Source of the DNA: Marinobacter salinexigens
GTDB lineage: Bacteria; Pseudomonadota; Gammaproteobacteria; Pseudomonadales; Oleiphilaceae
Length of the DNA: 64,000 nucleotides
Direction of reading: 5' to 3'
Assembly (NCBI RefSeq): GCF_008370345.1
Contig: NZ_VTUU01000001.1
Span: 114,860-178,859, forward strand
Under the pieces are notes generated by a model. That model had not been told where the DNA came from, made no database searches, and saw nothing but the letters and a program-made list of their open reading frames with translations. The position numbers and the translations under genes were made by a program. Of this stretch, positions 50,159-59,189 are shown one piece after another (within the stretch, counting starts at the first letter, position 1; each line of letters opens with the position of its first letter).

Positions 50159-50229
50159 GTTGGTTGTGGCCTGGTCCGTGTATGATGCGTCAGGTCTCAT
50201 CGCTTATTTGACACGGAGAATGCTGTCGG

Positions 50230-50751
50230 ATGTTTTCTGTTTATCACTCGTTGCCCGCGAGGCTCATGTTGTCGGTTGTATTGGCGTGCTTGTGCGTTGT
50301 GTCGTTCAGGGTTCACGCGGAGCCCCGGGAAATCGACTGGCTTGAACTCATGCCGGCAGAAGATCTCGCATTGTTGGAGAATATGCCAGAAGTGGAGCAT
50401 CAGGGCGACGGCCCGGCTCTGCTGCCGGATGAAATCATGACTGGCCGTGTGGTTCCGGAGATGGAGAACGTCAATGGGCGAATTCCCGGGTTTGTTGTGC
50501 CTTTGAAAACCACGGAGGACATGCGCATTCTCGAATTTTTCCTGGTGCCTTACTACGGCGCCTGCATCCACGTGCCACCCCCGCCGCCCAACCAGATCAT
50601 TCATGTGAAATACCCCGAGGGTTTCACCATCGAGGCCCTCTACGATCCGATATGGGTTGAGGGTACGCTGATGATCCAGCGTACCGAACACGCGATTGGC
50701 ACCTCGTCGTATGCCATTGTGGCGGACTCGGTCTCGCCCTATGAAGAGTAA
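50230..50751 (+). CDS. DUF3299 periplasmic protein
   Basis: A 173-residue exported protein (signal peptide MFSVYHSLPARLMLSVVLAC, cleavage after RVHA). IDWLELMPAEDLALLENMP, GRIPGFVVPLKT and FFLVPYYGACIHVPPPPPNQ define DUF3299. The strictly kept Cys-x-His in GACIHVPPPPP may bind metal. DUF3299 genes often accompany ZrgA-type (DUF2796) and FtsX-type ABC genes, as here, so a part in zinc uptake or metal handling is likely but unproven. Convergent with the ZrgA-like gene (two-base gap). Confidence 0.88.
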   Translation: MFSVYHSLPARLMLSVVLACLCVVSFRVHAEPREIDWLELMPAEDLALLENMPEVEHQGDGPALLPDEIMTGRVVPEMENVNGRIPGFVVPLKTTEDMRILEFFLVPYYGACIHVPPPPPNQIIHVKYPEGFTIEALYDPIWVEGTLMIQRTEHAIGTSSYAIVADSVSPYEE

Positions 50752-50753
50752 AC

Positions 50754-51311
50754 CTACTGGGCGAGGCTGACGTTATTCTCGCCACTGGCCAGCCGGGTTG
50801 AGCCCTGTCCTTCAGGTCCGACCCAGGAAATGTCCAGTCGGTCTACGGCCGGGAACTGACGAGTGAGGCTGGTGACCAGTTCCCTGCTGGAAGCAATCTC
50901 GGTGCAGGCAAGTACCTGTGTTACTTCAATATCGGAATGGCTCTGTTCGTGGTTGCCGGCATGCTCGTCATGTCCGTGTTCGTCGCTTTCGCGATCTTTG
51001 AGTGCATCAATATCGGCCACGGCGTTTTCGACAGTACAGGTTGAGCTGATGGTGTTGATCAGCGGTGTGTTCTCCAGCCAGCGCTGAATTGCCAGTACTT
51101 GCTGCTTCTGCTCAGGTGTTCTGGCTTTGTGCTCGAATCCCAGCAGGTTGTGGGCTGGGGAGGTGAAGATCAGGTCAACCCGGCCGTCGTCGATTGCAAA
51201 CTGCATTTCTGCATGTCCATGTTGATGGGCCGCCGGGTTGTCGCTGGCCAGTAGCGGCGCGCTGACAAAAAGTGAGAAGGCCAGCAGCGATAGGGCGGGG
51301 GTGAACTTCAT
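50754..51311 (-). CDS. ZrgA-like (DUF2796) zinc-binding exported protein
   Basis: A 185-residue protein with a signal peptide (cleavage after APLLA). HQHGHAEMQFAID at the mature start and a His/Asp/Glu-rich middle (DEHGHDEHAGNHEQSHSD, ~110-127) point to metal binding. ZrgA of Vibrio cholerae is the binding component of a zinc uptake system that also has ABC and DUF3299 subunits. A Zur-like palindrome lies 23 bases before its start, which supports induction in zinc shortage. Confidence 0.85.
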   Translation of the reverse strand: MKFTPALSLLAFSLFVSAPLLASDNPAAHQHGHAEMQFAIDDGRVDLIFTSPAHNLLGFEHKARTPEQKQQVLAIQRWLENTPLINTISSTCTVENAVADIDALKDRESDEHGHDEHAGNHEQSHSDIEVTQVLACTEIASSRELVTSLTRQFPAVDRLDISWVGPEGQGSTRLASGENNVSLAQ

Positions 51312-51333
51312 TACGGGGCACTCCTTCAGGTTG

Positions 51334-51349
51334 ATATGTTATAACATAT
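51334..51349. promoter_or_regulatory. Zur-like palindrome before the ZrgA-like gene
   Basis: ATATGTTATAACATAT is a perfect 16-bp palindrome built of TGTTAT and ATAACA, the half-sites of proteobacterial Zur boxes. It lies 23 bases ahead of the ZrgA-like start and 99 before the ygfB start. Confidence 0.65.
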
Positions 51350-51447
51350 TGGGTATTCGCGTTGGGAAAAGCAACCGATCAGTGCCTCCAGTCACCCTGG
51401 ATGCTACGATAGGCACTTCACTCAATAACACAGGATTGCTCCGGTTC

Positions 51448-52047
51448 ATGTCAGAAACTGACACTTCTGGTGCTGCACGCGCCGCCGAATTCGAGCGTTG
51501 GGCCAACGTTTTTACTGCCCACAAGGCTTTCAGTCACCCTTCAGAGTTGCATGGCGTCCTGTGTGGTCGTCTTGCTGCCGGTAGTCGCATAGAAGAACCG
51601 GAATGGCTGACGATGGTGTGTGAACACATGGGCCTGCCCGACACTGCCATTGATGAGTCTGCGGACCTGGCGCCGTTCATGAATAAGGCCTACGAACAGA
51701 CGCTGGATCTTCTGAAGGCGGCGGACATGAGTTTCCACCCCTTGTTGCCGGATGATGATTACGCCATTGAGCAGCGACTTGAAGCTCTGGTGGCTTGGGT
51801 GCGCGGTTTCCTGGAAGGAATGGCGCTGGCTGCTGGAGAGTCTCTGGGGCAGGCTCCCGATGAAATTCGGGAACTGATAGAGGACATGGTTGCGATCAGC
51901 CAGCTTTCCGAGGATGAGGAAGCTGACGAGGAGAGCGAACAGCAGTTGCTGGAAATTACCGAATATATCCGGCTCGGCGCTCTGGCGGTCTTTACCGAAT
52001 TCAATGCCCCGGAAACCTCAGATTCGAAATCACCGACCCTGCACTAA
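51448..52047 (+). CDS. ygfB: YgfB/UPF0149 family protein
   Basis: A 199-residue protein. AFSHPSELHGVLCGRLAAG, FLPDDDY-like LLPDDDYAIEQRLEALVAW and WVRGFLEGMALAAGE are UPF0149 markers. It is head of the ygfB-pepP-ubiH-ubiI order also seen in E. coli. In Pseudomonas YgfB has been tied to beta-lactam resistance by repressing an ampDh3-controlled path; here only the family is certain. The ATG at 51448 gives the family length; the frame is open further upstream but into the Zur-like promoter area. Confidence 0.9.
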   Translation: MSETDTSGAARAAEFERWANVFTAHKAFSHPSELHGVLCGRLAAGSRIEEPEWLTMVCEHMGLPDTAIDESADLAPFMNKAYEQTLDLLKAADMSFHPLLPDDDYAIEQRLEALVAWVRGFLEGMALAAGESLGQAPDEIRELIEDMVAISQLSEDEEADEESEQQLLEITEYIRLGALAVFTEFNAPETSDSKSPTLH

Positions 52048-52073
52048 GCAGGCAGAAGACTGCGGGAGAGAAT

Positions 52074-53393
52074 ATGTCGTCCATGATACCCGTCAAGGAA
52101 TTTGCTGAACGTCGCCGCAAGCTGATGGAGCGGATGGCGCCCGAGAGTATTGCCATCATTCCTGCTGCGCCCGAGCGTGTGCGCAACCGGGATGTACTGC
52201 ATCCGTTTCGGCAGGACAGTGACTTTCACTACCTCACAGGTTTTGATGAGCCGGAAGCTGTATTGGCGCTTATTCCCGGTCGGGAGCATGGTGAATCGGT
52301 TCTGTTCTGCAAGGAACGGAATCCGGAGAAAGAGCTGTGGGACGGTTTTATCGTGGGGCCAGAGGGTGCCATAGAACGTTTCGGACTGGACGATGCCTTC
52401 CCGATTTCGGATATCGACGACATTCTTCCGGGTATGATAGAAGGCCGGAGCCGTGTTTATTATCCTCTGGGTAAGGACGACAGCTTTGACAGCCGCGTGA
52501 TGGACTGGGTCAAGACGATTCGCAGCAAGGTGCGCACCGGCGCCCATCCCCCCGGGGAATTCGTCGCCCTGGAATACATGCTGCATGACCTGCGTCTATA
52601 CAAAAGTGCAAACGAAATCAAAGTCATGGCCAAGGCGGGTGCGATCAGTGCGGAGGCTCATTGCCGCGCGATGAAGCGGGCTCGCCAGGGTGGTTTCGAA
52701 TACAACCTGGAGGCCGAGCTGATCCATACCTTTATGGAGAATGGCGCCCGCTCGACCGCGTATCCGTCAATCGTCGGTGCCGGGGTCAACGGTTGTATCC
52801 TGCACTACATCGAAAACACGGCACCTTTGAAGGACGGTGATCTGGTGCTGATTGATGCCGGTTGTGAACTGGAGTGCTATGCCTCTGACATCACCCGTAC
52901 TTTCCCCGTCAGTGGCAAGTTCAGCCCGGAACAGCGCGCACTTTATGAGGTGGTGCTGGCTGCTCAGTATGAAGCGATTGATGCAGTCCGTCCCGGTAAT
53001 CACTGGAACCATGCCCACGAAGCTGCGCTGAAAGTGCTTACCCAGGGATTGATTGATCTTGGACTGCTGTCCGGCTCTCTGGAGGATGCGATTGCCAACG
53101 AGGCCTACAAGCCCTTCTTCATGCATCGCACCGGCCACTGGCTTGGTATGGACGTGCACGATGTGGGCGACTACAAAGTGGGCGATGCCTGGCGAGAACT
53201 GGAGCCCGGGATGGTCCTGACCGTTGAGCCAGGGCTCTATATTGCGCCGGATAACGAAGACGTAGACGAAAAGTGGCGGGGGATTGGCATCCGCATTGAG
53301 GATGACGTTGTCGTCACCAAAGAAGGTTGCCGGGTACTCACTGATGGCGTGCCTAAAACCATTGCAGAGATTGAAGCGCTGATGGCGGACTGA
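52074..53393 (+). CDS. pepP: Xaa-Pro aminopeptidase
   Basis: Removes N-terminal residues next to proline. 439 residues. N-terminal domain: DVLHPFRQDSDFHYLTGFDE. Catalytic (creatinase-fold) domain: VLIDAGCELECYASDITRTF with two metal-binding Asp, MHRTGHWLGMDVHDVGDY with His ligands, LTVEPGLYI and GIGIRIEDDVVVT with Glu ligands, so all five metal ligands are present. Lies 26 bases after ygfB. Confidence 0.96.
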   Translation: MSSMIPVKEFAERRRKLMERMAPESIAIIPAAPERVRNRDVLHPFRQDSDFHYLTGFDEPEAVLALIPGREHGESVLFCKERNPEKELWDGFIVGPEGAIERFGLDDAFPISDIDDILPGMIEGRSRVYYPLGKDDSFDSRVMDWVKTIRSKVRTGAHPPGEFVALEYMLHDLRLYKSANEIKVMAKAGAISAEAHCRAMKRARQGGFEYNLEAELIHTFMENGARSTAYPSIVGAGVNGCILHYIENTAPLKDGDLVLIDAGCELECYASDITRTFPVSGKFSPEQRALYEVVLAAQYEAIDAVRPGNHWNHAHEAALKVLTQGLIDLGLLSGSLEDAIANEAYKPFFMHRTGHWLGMDVHDVGDYKVGDAWRELEPGMVLTVEPGLYIAPDNEDVDEKWRGIGIRIEDDVVVTKEGCRVLTDGVPKTIAEIEALMAD

Positions 53394-53397
53394 CCCC

Positions 53398-54678
53398 GTG
53401 GCAACAACCGATACCGACCTGATTATTGCTGGTGGCGGCCTTGCCGGGGCGACACTGGCGCTGGCTTTATCACGAGCGGTTCCGGAGCTGCGGGTCACGG
53501 TGGTGGAGTCGTTCCCTCTGTCGCCTGACGCTGTCCCGGAAGACTACCAGCCCAGCTATGACAGCCGTTCCACGGCGCTGGCGTGGGGCTCCCGCCTGAT
53601 TTTCGAGGAACTTGGCCTCTGGCAACGCCTGTCAGAACACGCAACACCGATTGAGCACATTCATGTCTCGGACCGCGGCCGTTTTGGCGCCACACGACTG
53701 AATGCTTCAGACCACAGCCAGCCGGCATTGGGCTATGTAGCGGATAATCGTTGGCTGGGGCTGTGTCTGATGCGTGAATTGCTGGCGACCGGTGTTCAGT
53801 GGCTGGCCCCTGCAGAAGTAGTGGATATGACGCCGCAACCGGGCGGTGTCGGCGTGTCCATTAAAGAAGGGGGCGATCTTCGCACCCTGACCGCACAATG
53901 TCTGGTGGTGGCCGATGGTGGCCGTTCTGGTCTCCGGGAGAAACTGGGATTTCAGGTTCGCCAGCAGTCCTATGGCCAGAATGCTCTGATCGCCAACGTC
54001 TCGACCGGCGAGAGCCATCAGTTTACCGCATTCGAACGCTTCACAAGTGCTGGTCCCATGGCTCTGTTACCGCACGGCTCTCCCCGACGTGCGGGCAATC
54101 AGTCCGCGCTGGTATGGACGTTGACAGATGAAGCGCTGGCCGAGGTTTTGTCACTGTCCGATGCCGGGAAGTGCCAGCGTCTGCAGGAGCGGTTCGGCTG
54201 GCGGCTTGGCCGTTTTAACCGTATTGGAGAGTGCAGCCATTACCCACTGACGCTGACCACCGTTGACGAGCCGGTGCGGGCTGGCGTGGCGCTTGTTGGC
54301 AACGCAGCACATGCCCTGCATCCGGTTGCCGGTCAGGGTTTCAATCTGGCGCTCAGAGGCCTGATGACCCTTGTGGAGCAGTTTCGACTGGCCCAGTCAT
54401 CCGGGCGATCCATTGGTGATCTCAGGGTGCTGCGCCGCTATCAGGAACAGCATCGCCAGGACTGGCAGCAAACGGTGCAGTTTTCCGATTCCCTGATTCG
54501 TGTCTTTGGTGATGGCTCTGTACCCATACTGGCGGCCAGGGATGTAGGACTGGTCGGGCTGGATATGCTGCCTGGCGCAAAACGCTGGTTTGCACGCAAA
54601 GCAATGGGAACCGGAGGCCGGCGAGCTGATATTCACGGTCGCGGATCATCTGTCGGGGAGTTGTCAGGGCATGAGTGA
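53398..54678 (+). CDS. ubiH: 2-octaprenyl-6-methoxyphenol 4-hydroxylase (UbiH)
   Basis: FAD monooxygenase of ubiquinone synthesis. 426 residues. LIIAGGGLAGATLALALSR binds FAD; LVVADGGRSGLREKLG holds the DG motif; AGVALVGNAAHALHPVAGQG is the GD-type second FAD motif with GN for GD, as in several UbiH. Starts with GTG at 53398, four bases after pepP; no better ATG is near. UbiH and UbiI neighbours act at different ring positions. Confidence 0.92.
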   Translation: MATTDTDLIIAGGGLAGATLALALSRAVPELRVTVVESFPLSPDAVPEDYQPSYDSRSTALAWGSRLIFEELGLWQRLSEHATPIEHIHVSDRGRFGATRLNASDHSQPALGYVADNRWLGLCLMRELLATGVQWLAPAEVVDMTPQPGGVGVSIKEGGDLRTLTAQCLVVADGGRSGLREKLGFQVRQQSYGQNALIANVSTGESHQFTAFERFTSAGPMALLPHGSPRRAGNQSALVWTLTDEALAEVLSLSDAGKCQRLQERFGWRLGRFNRIGECSHYPLTLTTVDEPVRAGVALVGNAAHALHPVAGQGFNLALRGLMTLVEQFRLAQSSGRSIGDLRVLRRYQEQHRQDWQQTVQFSDSLIRVFGDGSVPILAARDVGLVGLDMLPGAKRWFARKAMGTGGRRADIHGRGSSVGELSGHE

Positions 54679-55930
54679 TCGTCGTAGTTTCAATGAACAG
54701 CGCAAAGAACCGTGCAATGAACCGTACGATGTGCTGGTTGTCGGTGCCGGTATGATTGGTTCCGCACTGGCGTTGGGCCTGTCCCGGCAGGGCTGGCGCG
54801 TTGGTCTGGTGGAAGGCAGCAAGCGTGATGTGCTGCTGGAGGAGTCTGCGCCGGCAAGGGATGTTGATGATTTTGAACCCCGGGTCAGTGCCATTTCCGT
54901 TGCCAGTCAGCAATTGCTCGATGAACTCGGAGTCTGGCGGTCAGCTACCGCCGGGCGCCATTGCGCCTATCAGGCGATGACCGTGTGGGATGGCGACGGC
55001 ACCGGCCGTATCCACTTCGATGCTGCCGAGCTTCAGTCCCGGTCTCTGGGGACCATCATCGAGAACCGGAGCATTGTCCGTGCACTGATGGCGGCGTTGG
55101 TCGACAGTGATGTGGCAGTGATGGACGGAGCGCAGGTTGTTGGCTGTCGCCAGCGGGGGGATGTCCGCTCTGTTGAGTTGGCCGATGGCCAGACTCTTTC
55201 TGCCGGGCTCGTGGTAGCGGCTGATGGTGCCCAGTCCCGGTTGCGTCAGTGGGTTGGCCTGCCTACCCGGGAGTGGGATTACGATCAGCAGGCCATTGTC
55301 TGTACGGTCCAAACCTCCCAGAATCATCAGAATACCTGTTGGCAGCGCTTCTCTCCCTCCGGACCGCTGGCTTTCCTGCCGTTGCTGAATGAACAGGGTG
55401 AAGACCGGTTCTGTTCGATCGTCTGGTCCCAGGACACCCACGAGGCCCGGCGCCTGATGGCGCTGGATGAAGAGCGCTTCAGGGCGGAGTTGGAGCGGGC
55501 TATCGAGAGAGAGTTGGGAGTGGTGGAGCAGGTTTCCCGGCGTTTTGCCTTCCCGTTGAGGCAGCGTCACGCCAAGGACTATATTGCGCCCGGCTTTGCT
55601 CTGGTGGGTGATGCGGCTCACACCATCCATCCGCTGGCTGGACAAGGTGCGAATCTTGGCTATGGCGATGTCCGTGTCCTGCTGGAGGAGCTGGCTCGCG
55701 CCCGGCAATCAGGGTTGGCCCCCGGGCATTCCATGGTGCTGTCGCGTTTTCAGCGCCGTCGTAAAGGCGAGAACCTCGCCATGATGGCTGCGATGGAAGG
55801 CTTCAAGCAACTGTTTGCGCGGGACGAGTTACCTCTGCGCTGGCTTCGTAACACCGGTATGCGCTGGCTTGACCAGCTCGCACCGGTCAAGAATCGCATT
55901 GCAGCTGAGGCGATGGGGCTCAAACGCTAA
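54671..55930 (+). CDS. ubiI: 2-octaprenylphenol 5-hydroxylase (UbiI/VisC)
   Basis: A 419-residue FAD monooxygenase related to UbiH. YDVLVVGAGMIGSALALGLS (FAD), DFEPRVSAISVASQQLLDEL, LVVAADGAQSRLRQWVGL and GFALVGDAAHTIHPLAGQGA (GD motif) are present. The ATG at 54671 overlaps the end of ubiH by eight bases; an ATG at 54590 would overlap more and adds unrelated residues. In E. coli the same order ubiH-visC occurs. Confidence 0.92.
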   Translation: MSDRRSFNEQRKEPCNEPYDVLVVGAGMIGSALALGLSRQGWRVGLVEGSKRDVLLEESAPARDVDDFEPRVSAISVASQQLLDELGVWRSATAGRHCAYQAMTVWDGDGTGRIHFDAAELQSRSLGTIIENRSIVRALMAALVDSDVAVMDGAQVVGCRQRGDVRSVELADGQTLSAGLVVAADGAQSRLRQWVGLPTREWDYDQQAIVCTVQTSQNHQNTCWQRFSPSGPLAFLPLLNEQGEDRFCSIVWSQDTHEARRLMALDEERFRAELERAIERELGVVEQVSRRFAFPLRQRHAKDYIAPGFALVGDAAHTIHPLAGQGANLGYGDVRVLLEELARARQSGLAPGHSMVLSRFQRRRKGENLAMMAAMEGFKQLFARDELPLRWLRNTGMRWLDQLAPVKNRIAAEAMGLKR

Positions 55931-55947
55931 CGCCCCGGAGGGGTGCA

Positions 55948-56886
55948 TCAGGAGCGTTGTACCCAGTATTGCACCTGTTGCTGTTGCAGGAATTCTTCGG
56001 CTTCGCTGCCCTGAAGCATGGCGAAGGTGGCCAGCATGCCGGCGAGGGTACAAGTGGGGGCAGCAACCGTTACGCTGTGTGGTGCTTCGGGCACCGGCCA
56101 CCCGGTTCGCGGGTCCAGAATATGGCCATAGCGAACACCGTCTTTGACCAGGTAGCGTCGGCTATCACCGCTGGTCGCCAGGGCACCGCCTCGAAGTGAC
56201 AGCGTTTCGGTACTATCGCTCAGCTTCTTGTGATCCTCCACCCCGACTACCCAGGCCTGGCCGTTGGTTCTGGCGCCATTGCAGGCAAGATCGCCGCCGA
56301 AATTGACCAGTAGAGAGGTGCCCTTCGGCAGGCTCCGGTTCAGATCCAGCACGATTCTGTCGACCGCATATTCCTTTCCGATTCCCCCGAAATCGATCTC
56401 CATGCCCTCTGGTAATGTCAGAGTGGGGCGTTGCCAGTTCAGTTTGTTCCAGCCCACGAGTCGCAGGAGGTTGTCCGTATCGGACTTCTCCGGTAGGCGG
56501 TCACTGCCATCAAATCTCCAGGCCCGGCGCAGAACACCAGAGGTGATGTCGAATCGGCGATCGCTGAGTTCGAAACACTGGGCTGCGTAATCGAGCATCA
56601 GTGAGAGCTCGTCATCGACAACGACAGGTTTGCCGTGACTTCGGTTGATCCTGTCGACCGGGTTGCCTTCGACGTAACGGGAAAACTTGTGTTCCAGGCG
56701 CCAGGTTTCCCGGGCCGCATAACGGAGTGCCTCTTCCGCCTGAGCCCGGCTTACGCCCTCCATCAGAATTTCACAGGGGCTGGCCATAGCCTTAAAGCGG
56801 CCTTGCCAGTTGCGCCCGGAGCCCTCTAGTTGTGGCTGAGGATGCTTGGCAGGGTTGTCTGCGGGAGCAATGGTGATAGAAGTCAT
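55948..56886 (-). CDS. apbE: FAD:protein FMN transferase (ApbE)
   Basis: Attaches FMN through a phosphoester bond to a Thr or Ser of target proteins in the periplasm. 312 residues. FKAMASPCEILMEGVSRA, EIDFGGIGKEYAVDRIV, LLVNFGGDLACNGARTNG and GYGHILDPRTGWPVP-type YGHILDPRTGWPV are family markers, and an Asp/Thr cation site is usual near ATSGD. There is no clear signal peptide or lipobox, unusual for ApbE. ATG at 56886 follows CAGGACGCC. It is last gene of a cluster with DUF3570, DUF4266 and TlpA proteins; its target there is unknown. Confidence 0.9.
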   Translation of the reverse strand: MTSITIAPADNPAKHPQPQLEGSGRNWQGRFKAMASPCEILMEGVSRAQAEEALRYAARETWRLEHKFSRYVEGNPVDRINRSHGKPVVVDDELSLMLDYAAQCFELSDRRFDITSGVLRRAWRFDGSDRLPEKSDTDNLLRLVGWNKLNWQRPTLTLPEGMEIDFGGIGKEYAVDRIVLDLNRSLPKGTSLLVNFGGDLACNGARTNGQAWVVGVEDHKKLSDSTETLSLRGGALATSGDSRRYLVKDGVRYGHILDPRTGWPVPEAPHSVTVAAPTCTLAGMLATFAMLQGSEAEEFLQQQQVQYWVQRS

Positions 56887-56955
56887 GGCGTCCTGAACAA
56901 AGACCCCGCCCGATCCGGAGGATGGGCGGGGCTGGCTGGATTGCATTCGCTACGG

Positions 56956-58308
56956 TCAGAAATTATAGCTGAGCTGCAGCCACATGGCGTTGGTATCAGG
57001 GTAAAGATCGTGGCTGGTGAGCTTGCCAAAGCCCTCGTCGCCGTCATTGCTCTGGATCATATACTCGGCCCTGATGGCCAGTTCCCGGTCCTCGTCCAGG
57101 CGGTATCCCCACTTGGCACCGAAGGTCATGCCGGTGAGCTCGCCCAGGCGATAGTCGGCACTGGCTTCCGAGACTGTCGGAGTGCCGCTGTTGTATTCGC
57201 TTTCAGTCAGGTAGCGCTGGTAGAAATCCGCCTCTGACTGCATGTAGTAGCGGAAATGGGGTTCCAGATAGCTGTTCGCCAGTCGCCAGCGATATTTCAG
57301 ATCGATGGTATGGGAGGTGATGCCCCAGTCATCGATCATGAACCGGTAGGAACCGTCCATCACATCGCCGTTGTCCAGCATGTACTTGGTTTGCCAGTAC
57401 AGCGAATGTTTCATCCGTGTGTCGGGACGGTTTTCATACAGGTAGACCGGGTTACCATCGGCTCCGATCAGGTTGCCACCATAGTTGGCGCCTGCAGACT
57501 CATCGATCACGCTCAGGATTTTGTATGGATCGGTGAGATACCCGCTTGAGTAACTGACACCGTAGTTGAATTGCATCAGCGTGCGGCGATTTATAACCTG
57601 GGTAACACCGAAGAGAGCATCGACCAGAGTCTTGGTGTCGTCACTCTCGCGGGTAGCGGCAAACTCCTGATCGAACTCTGCTTCAATCTTGTTGTCCCTC
57701 AGCGCCATTCGCGAGAGGCCGACGGGTGCGCCGCCAACCGGATCAACAATATCAACCCCCAGGGACAGACCGCCAGTCAGGGTCGTGTTCTTGTTGTTGA
57801 GGTAGCGGGAGAGGCTGCCATTCACGGCTGTCGACAGGTAGTCATATTCGCGTGAACCATAGGCGCCGACAGAGTAGGTGTAGTCCCGGTTCAGTGGCGC
57901 AGTCCAGGAACCGGATACGGCAACACGGGTATCCTTGAAGCTGTCATCGAGCGGCGCTTCGCCTGCATCCACTGTGTAGCTTCCACTGCCGGACGGACGG
58001 GTAAAGGTTTGCGGCAGATCGCTTGGGGTGGCACCGGAGGGTGAGGCACCGGTAAGGGTATCTGCCACCAGTTTCAGGTTCAGCTTTTTGTCGCCATCGA
58101 AGTTCCGGGTCGCGCTGATCACCGGTTCGGCGGCCTGGACCCGGTCGTCAGTCTCGGAATAGATCAACAGCGCTGTTTCGACATCCCATTCTCCGGGTTG
58201 GTCTTTGGCCAGGGTCGTTGTTGCCTGGACACCGAGCAAAGCACAGGTCGCTGTTGCAAGAGCACGCCCGACGGGCTTTCCGTTCTTCTTATCGTTGATC
58301 AGTTGCAT
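56956..58308 (-). CDS. DUF3570 outer-membrane barrel-like protein
   Basis: A 450-residue exported protein (signal peptide with LATATCALLGVQATTTLA). Most of the length alternates short amphipathic strands with turns and it ends in NAMWLQLSYNF with a terminal Phe, so a beta-barrel of the outer membrane is likely. WDVETALLIYSETDDRVQAAE and DYTYSVGAYGSREYDYLS fit DUF3570. The start overlaps the DUF4266 stop by ten bases. Its role with ApbE and TlpA genes is not known. Confidence 0.85.
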   Translation of the reverse strand: MQLINDKKNGKPVGRALATATCALLGVQATTTLAKDQPGEWDVETALLIYSETDDRVQAAEPVISATRNFDGDKKLNLKLVADTLTGASPSGATPSDLPQTFTRPSGSGSYTVDAGEAPLDDSFKDTRVAVSGSWTAPLNRDYTYSVGAYGSREYDYLSTAVNGSLSRYLNNKNTTLTGGLSLGVDIVDPVGGAPVGLSRMALRDNKIEAEFDQEFAATRESDDTKTLVDALFGVTQVINRRTLMQFNYGVSYSSGYLTDPYKILSVIDESAGANYGGNLIGADGNPVYLYENRPDTRMKHSLYWQTKYMLDNGDVMDGSYRFMIDDWGITSHTIDLKYRWRLANSYLEPHFRYYMQSEADFYQRYLTESEYNSGTPTVSEASADYRLGELTGMTFGAKWGYRLDEDRELAIRAEYMIQSNDGDEGFGKLTSHDLYPDTNAMWLQLSYNF

Positions 58309-58553
58309 CCGCAGCCACCTCCACCAAAGCCACGTCCACCGCTGGACGCTTCCTTACTGAAATAAATGTGATCGTCCAGCCCGGCATCGACTCCGGAAAC
58401 CGTCAGTTGCATATCGGAATCGGCCAGAAGGTCCCGCTCCCAGGGTTTAACGCCAAGGTTGCTACAGCCCGAGGCTGCCAGGGTTGCCGATAGTGTCAGC
58501 CATGTACCCACCTGCCTGAGACGGCGGCGGGAAAACAGGATGCTTGTGGGCAT
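58299..58553 (-). CDS. DUF4266 lipoprotein with Gly/Cys tail
   Basis: An 84-residue protein. Signal peptide with lipobox (TLAASGC, Cys at about residue 29), then LGVKPWERDLLADSDMQL, the DUF4266 core, and a C-terminal GGRGFGGGGCGCN with two Cys in a glycine-rich tail. The AAGGAGAAACAT before the ATG is a strong ribosome site. It lies between a TlpA gene (13-base gap) and the DUF3570 gene (overlap). The tail may be a metal site, a disulfide or a modification point; unknown. Confidence 0.88.
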   Translation of the reverse strand: MPTSILFSRRRLRQVGTWLTLSATLAASGCSNLGVKPWERDLLADSDMQLTVSGVDAGLDDHIYFSKEASSGGRGFGGGGCGCN

Positions 58554-58566
58554 ATGTTTCTCCTTA

Positions 58567-59082
58567 TCAATTCTGTGCTGTGCTCAGAAGGCCGCGAATA
58601 TCCTCTTCGTAGCTGTCCTTGCGATCATTGTGGAAACCAATGTGCTGGCTGTGGATATTGCCGTCCCGGTCAATCAGATAGGCGCTGGGCATGCCCATGA
58701 CCCTATAGGCTTCAGGGGTTGCTCCCTCGGTGTCGTAAGCGATGGTGAAGTTGGCCGGAATCTGATCGAGGAATTCGGTGGCGGCCTCTTTGTCCTGGTC
58801 CAGGTTGACGGCAACGACTTCAAAGCCCTGATCGGAATATTTGGCTTGCATATCGTTCATCCAGGGAAACGACTGGCGGCAGGGGCCACACCAGGATGCC
58901 CAGAAATCCAGCAGAACCACCTTGCCTTTCAGGTCGCTGAGGCTGACAGAACCGTTCTCGGTGGGCAGGTTCAGAGCTGGAGCAGGCTCCGCAGCCTGGG
59001 TCAGGGCAGGTATGCCGATGGCGAGGGCCAGGCTGGTAGCAACACCGAGATGGCGAAGCGGCGAAAGTGAGATCTGTGTCAT
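58567..59082 (-). CDS. TlpA-like periplasmic thiol-disulfide oxidoreductase
   Basis: A 171-residue exported thioredoxin-fold protein. Signal peptide (LGVATSLALAIGIPALTQA), then VSLSDLKGKVVLLDFWASWC with the active site CGPC (~residues 62-65), and the cis-Pro in VMGMPSAYLID. The ATG at 59082 follows CCGGAGCC; a TTG two codons earlier is less likely. TlpA/ResA-type reductases keep thiols reduced; the Cys pair of the DUF4266 tail is a possible client. DsbD, which would supply electrons, is divergent from it. Confidence 0.9.
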   Translation of the reverse strand: MTQISLSPLRHLGVATSLALAIGIPALTQAAEPAPALNLPTENGSVSLSDLKGKVVLLDFWASWCGPCRQSFPWMNDMQAKYSDQGFEVVAVNLDQDKEAATEFLDQIPANFTIAYDTEGATPEAYRVMGMPSAYLIDRDGNIHSQHIGFHNDRKDSYEEDIRGLLSTAQN

Positions 59083-59189
59083 AGGCAAGGCTCCGGTAGG
59101 TAACTGAAGCCAGTGTATGAGGGGAAGCTTAAGGAAGGCTTAAGGCTTTGCACCGATACTGCAGCCATTGTGTATTCCGGAGAAACAAT

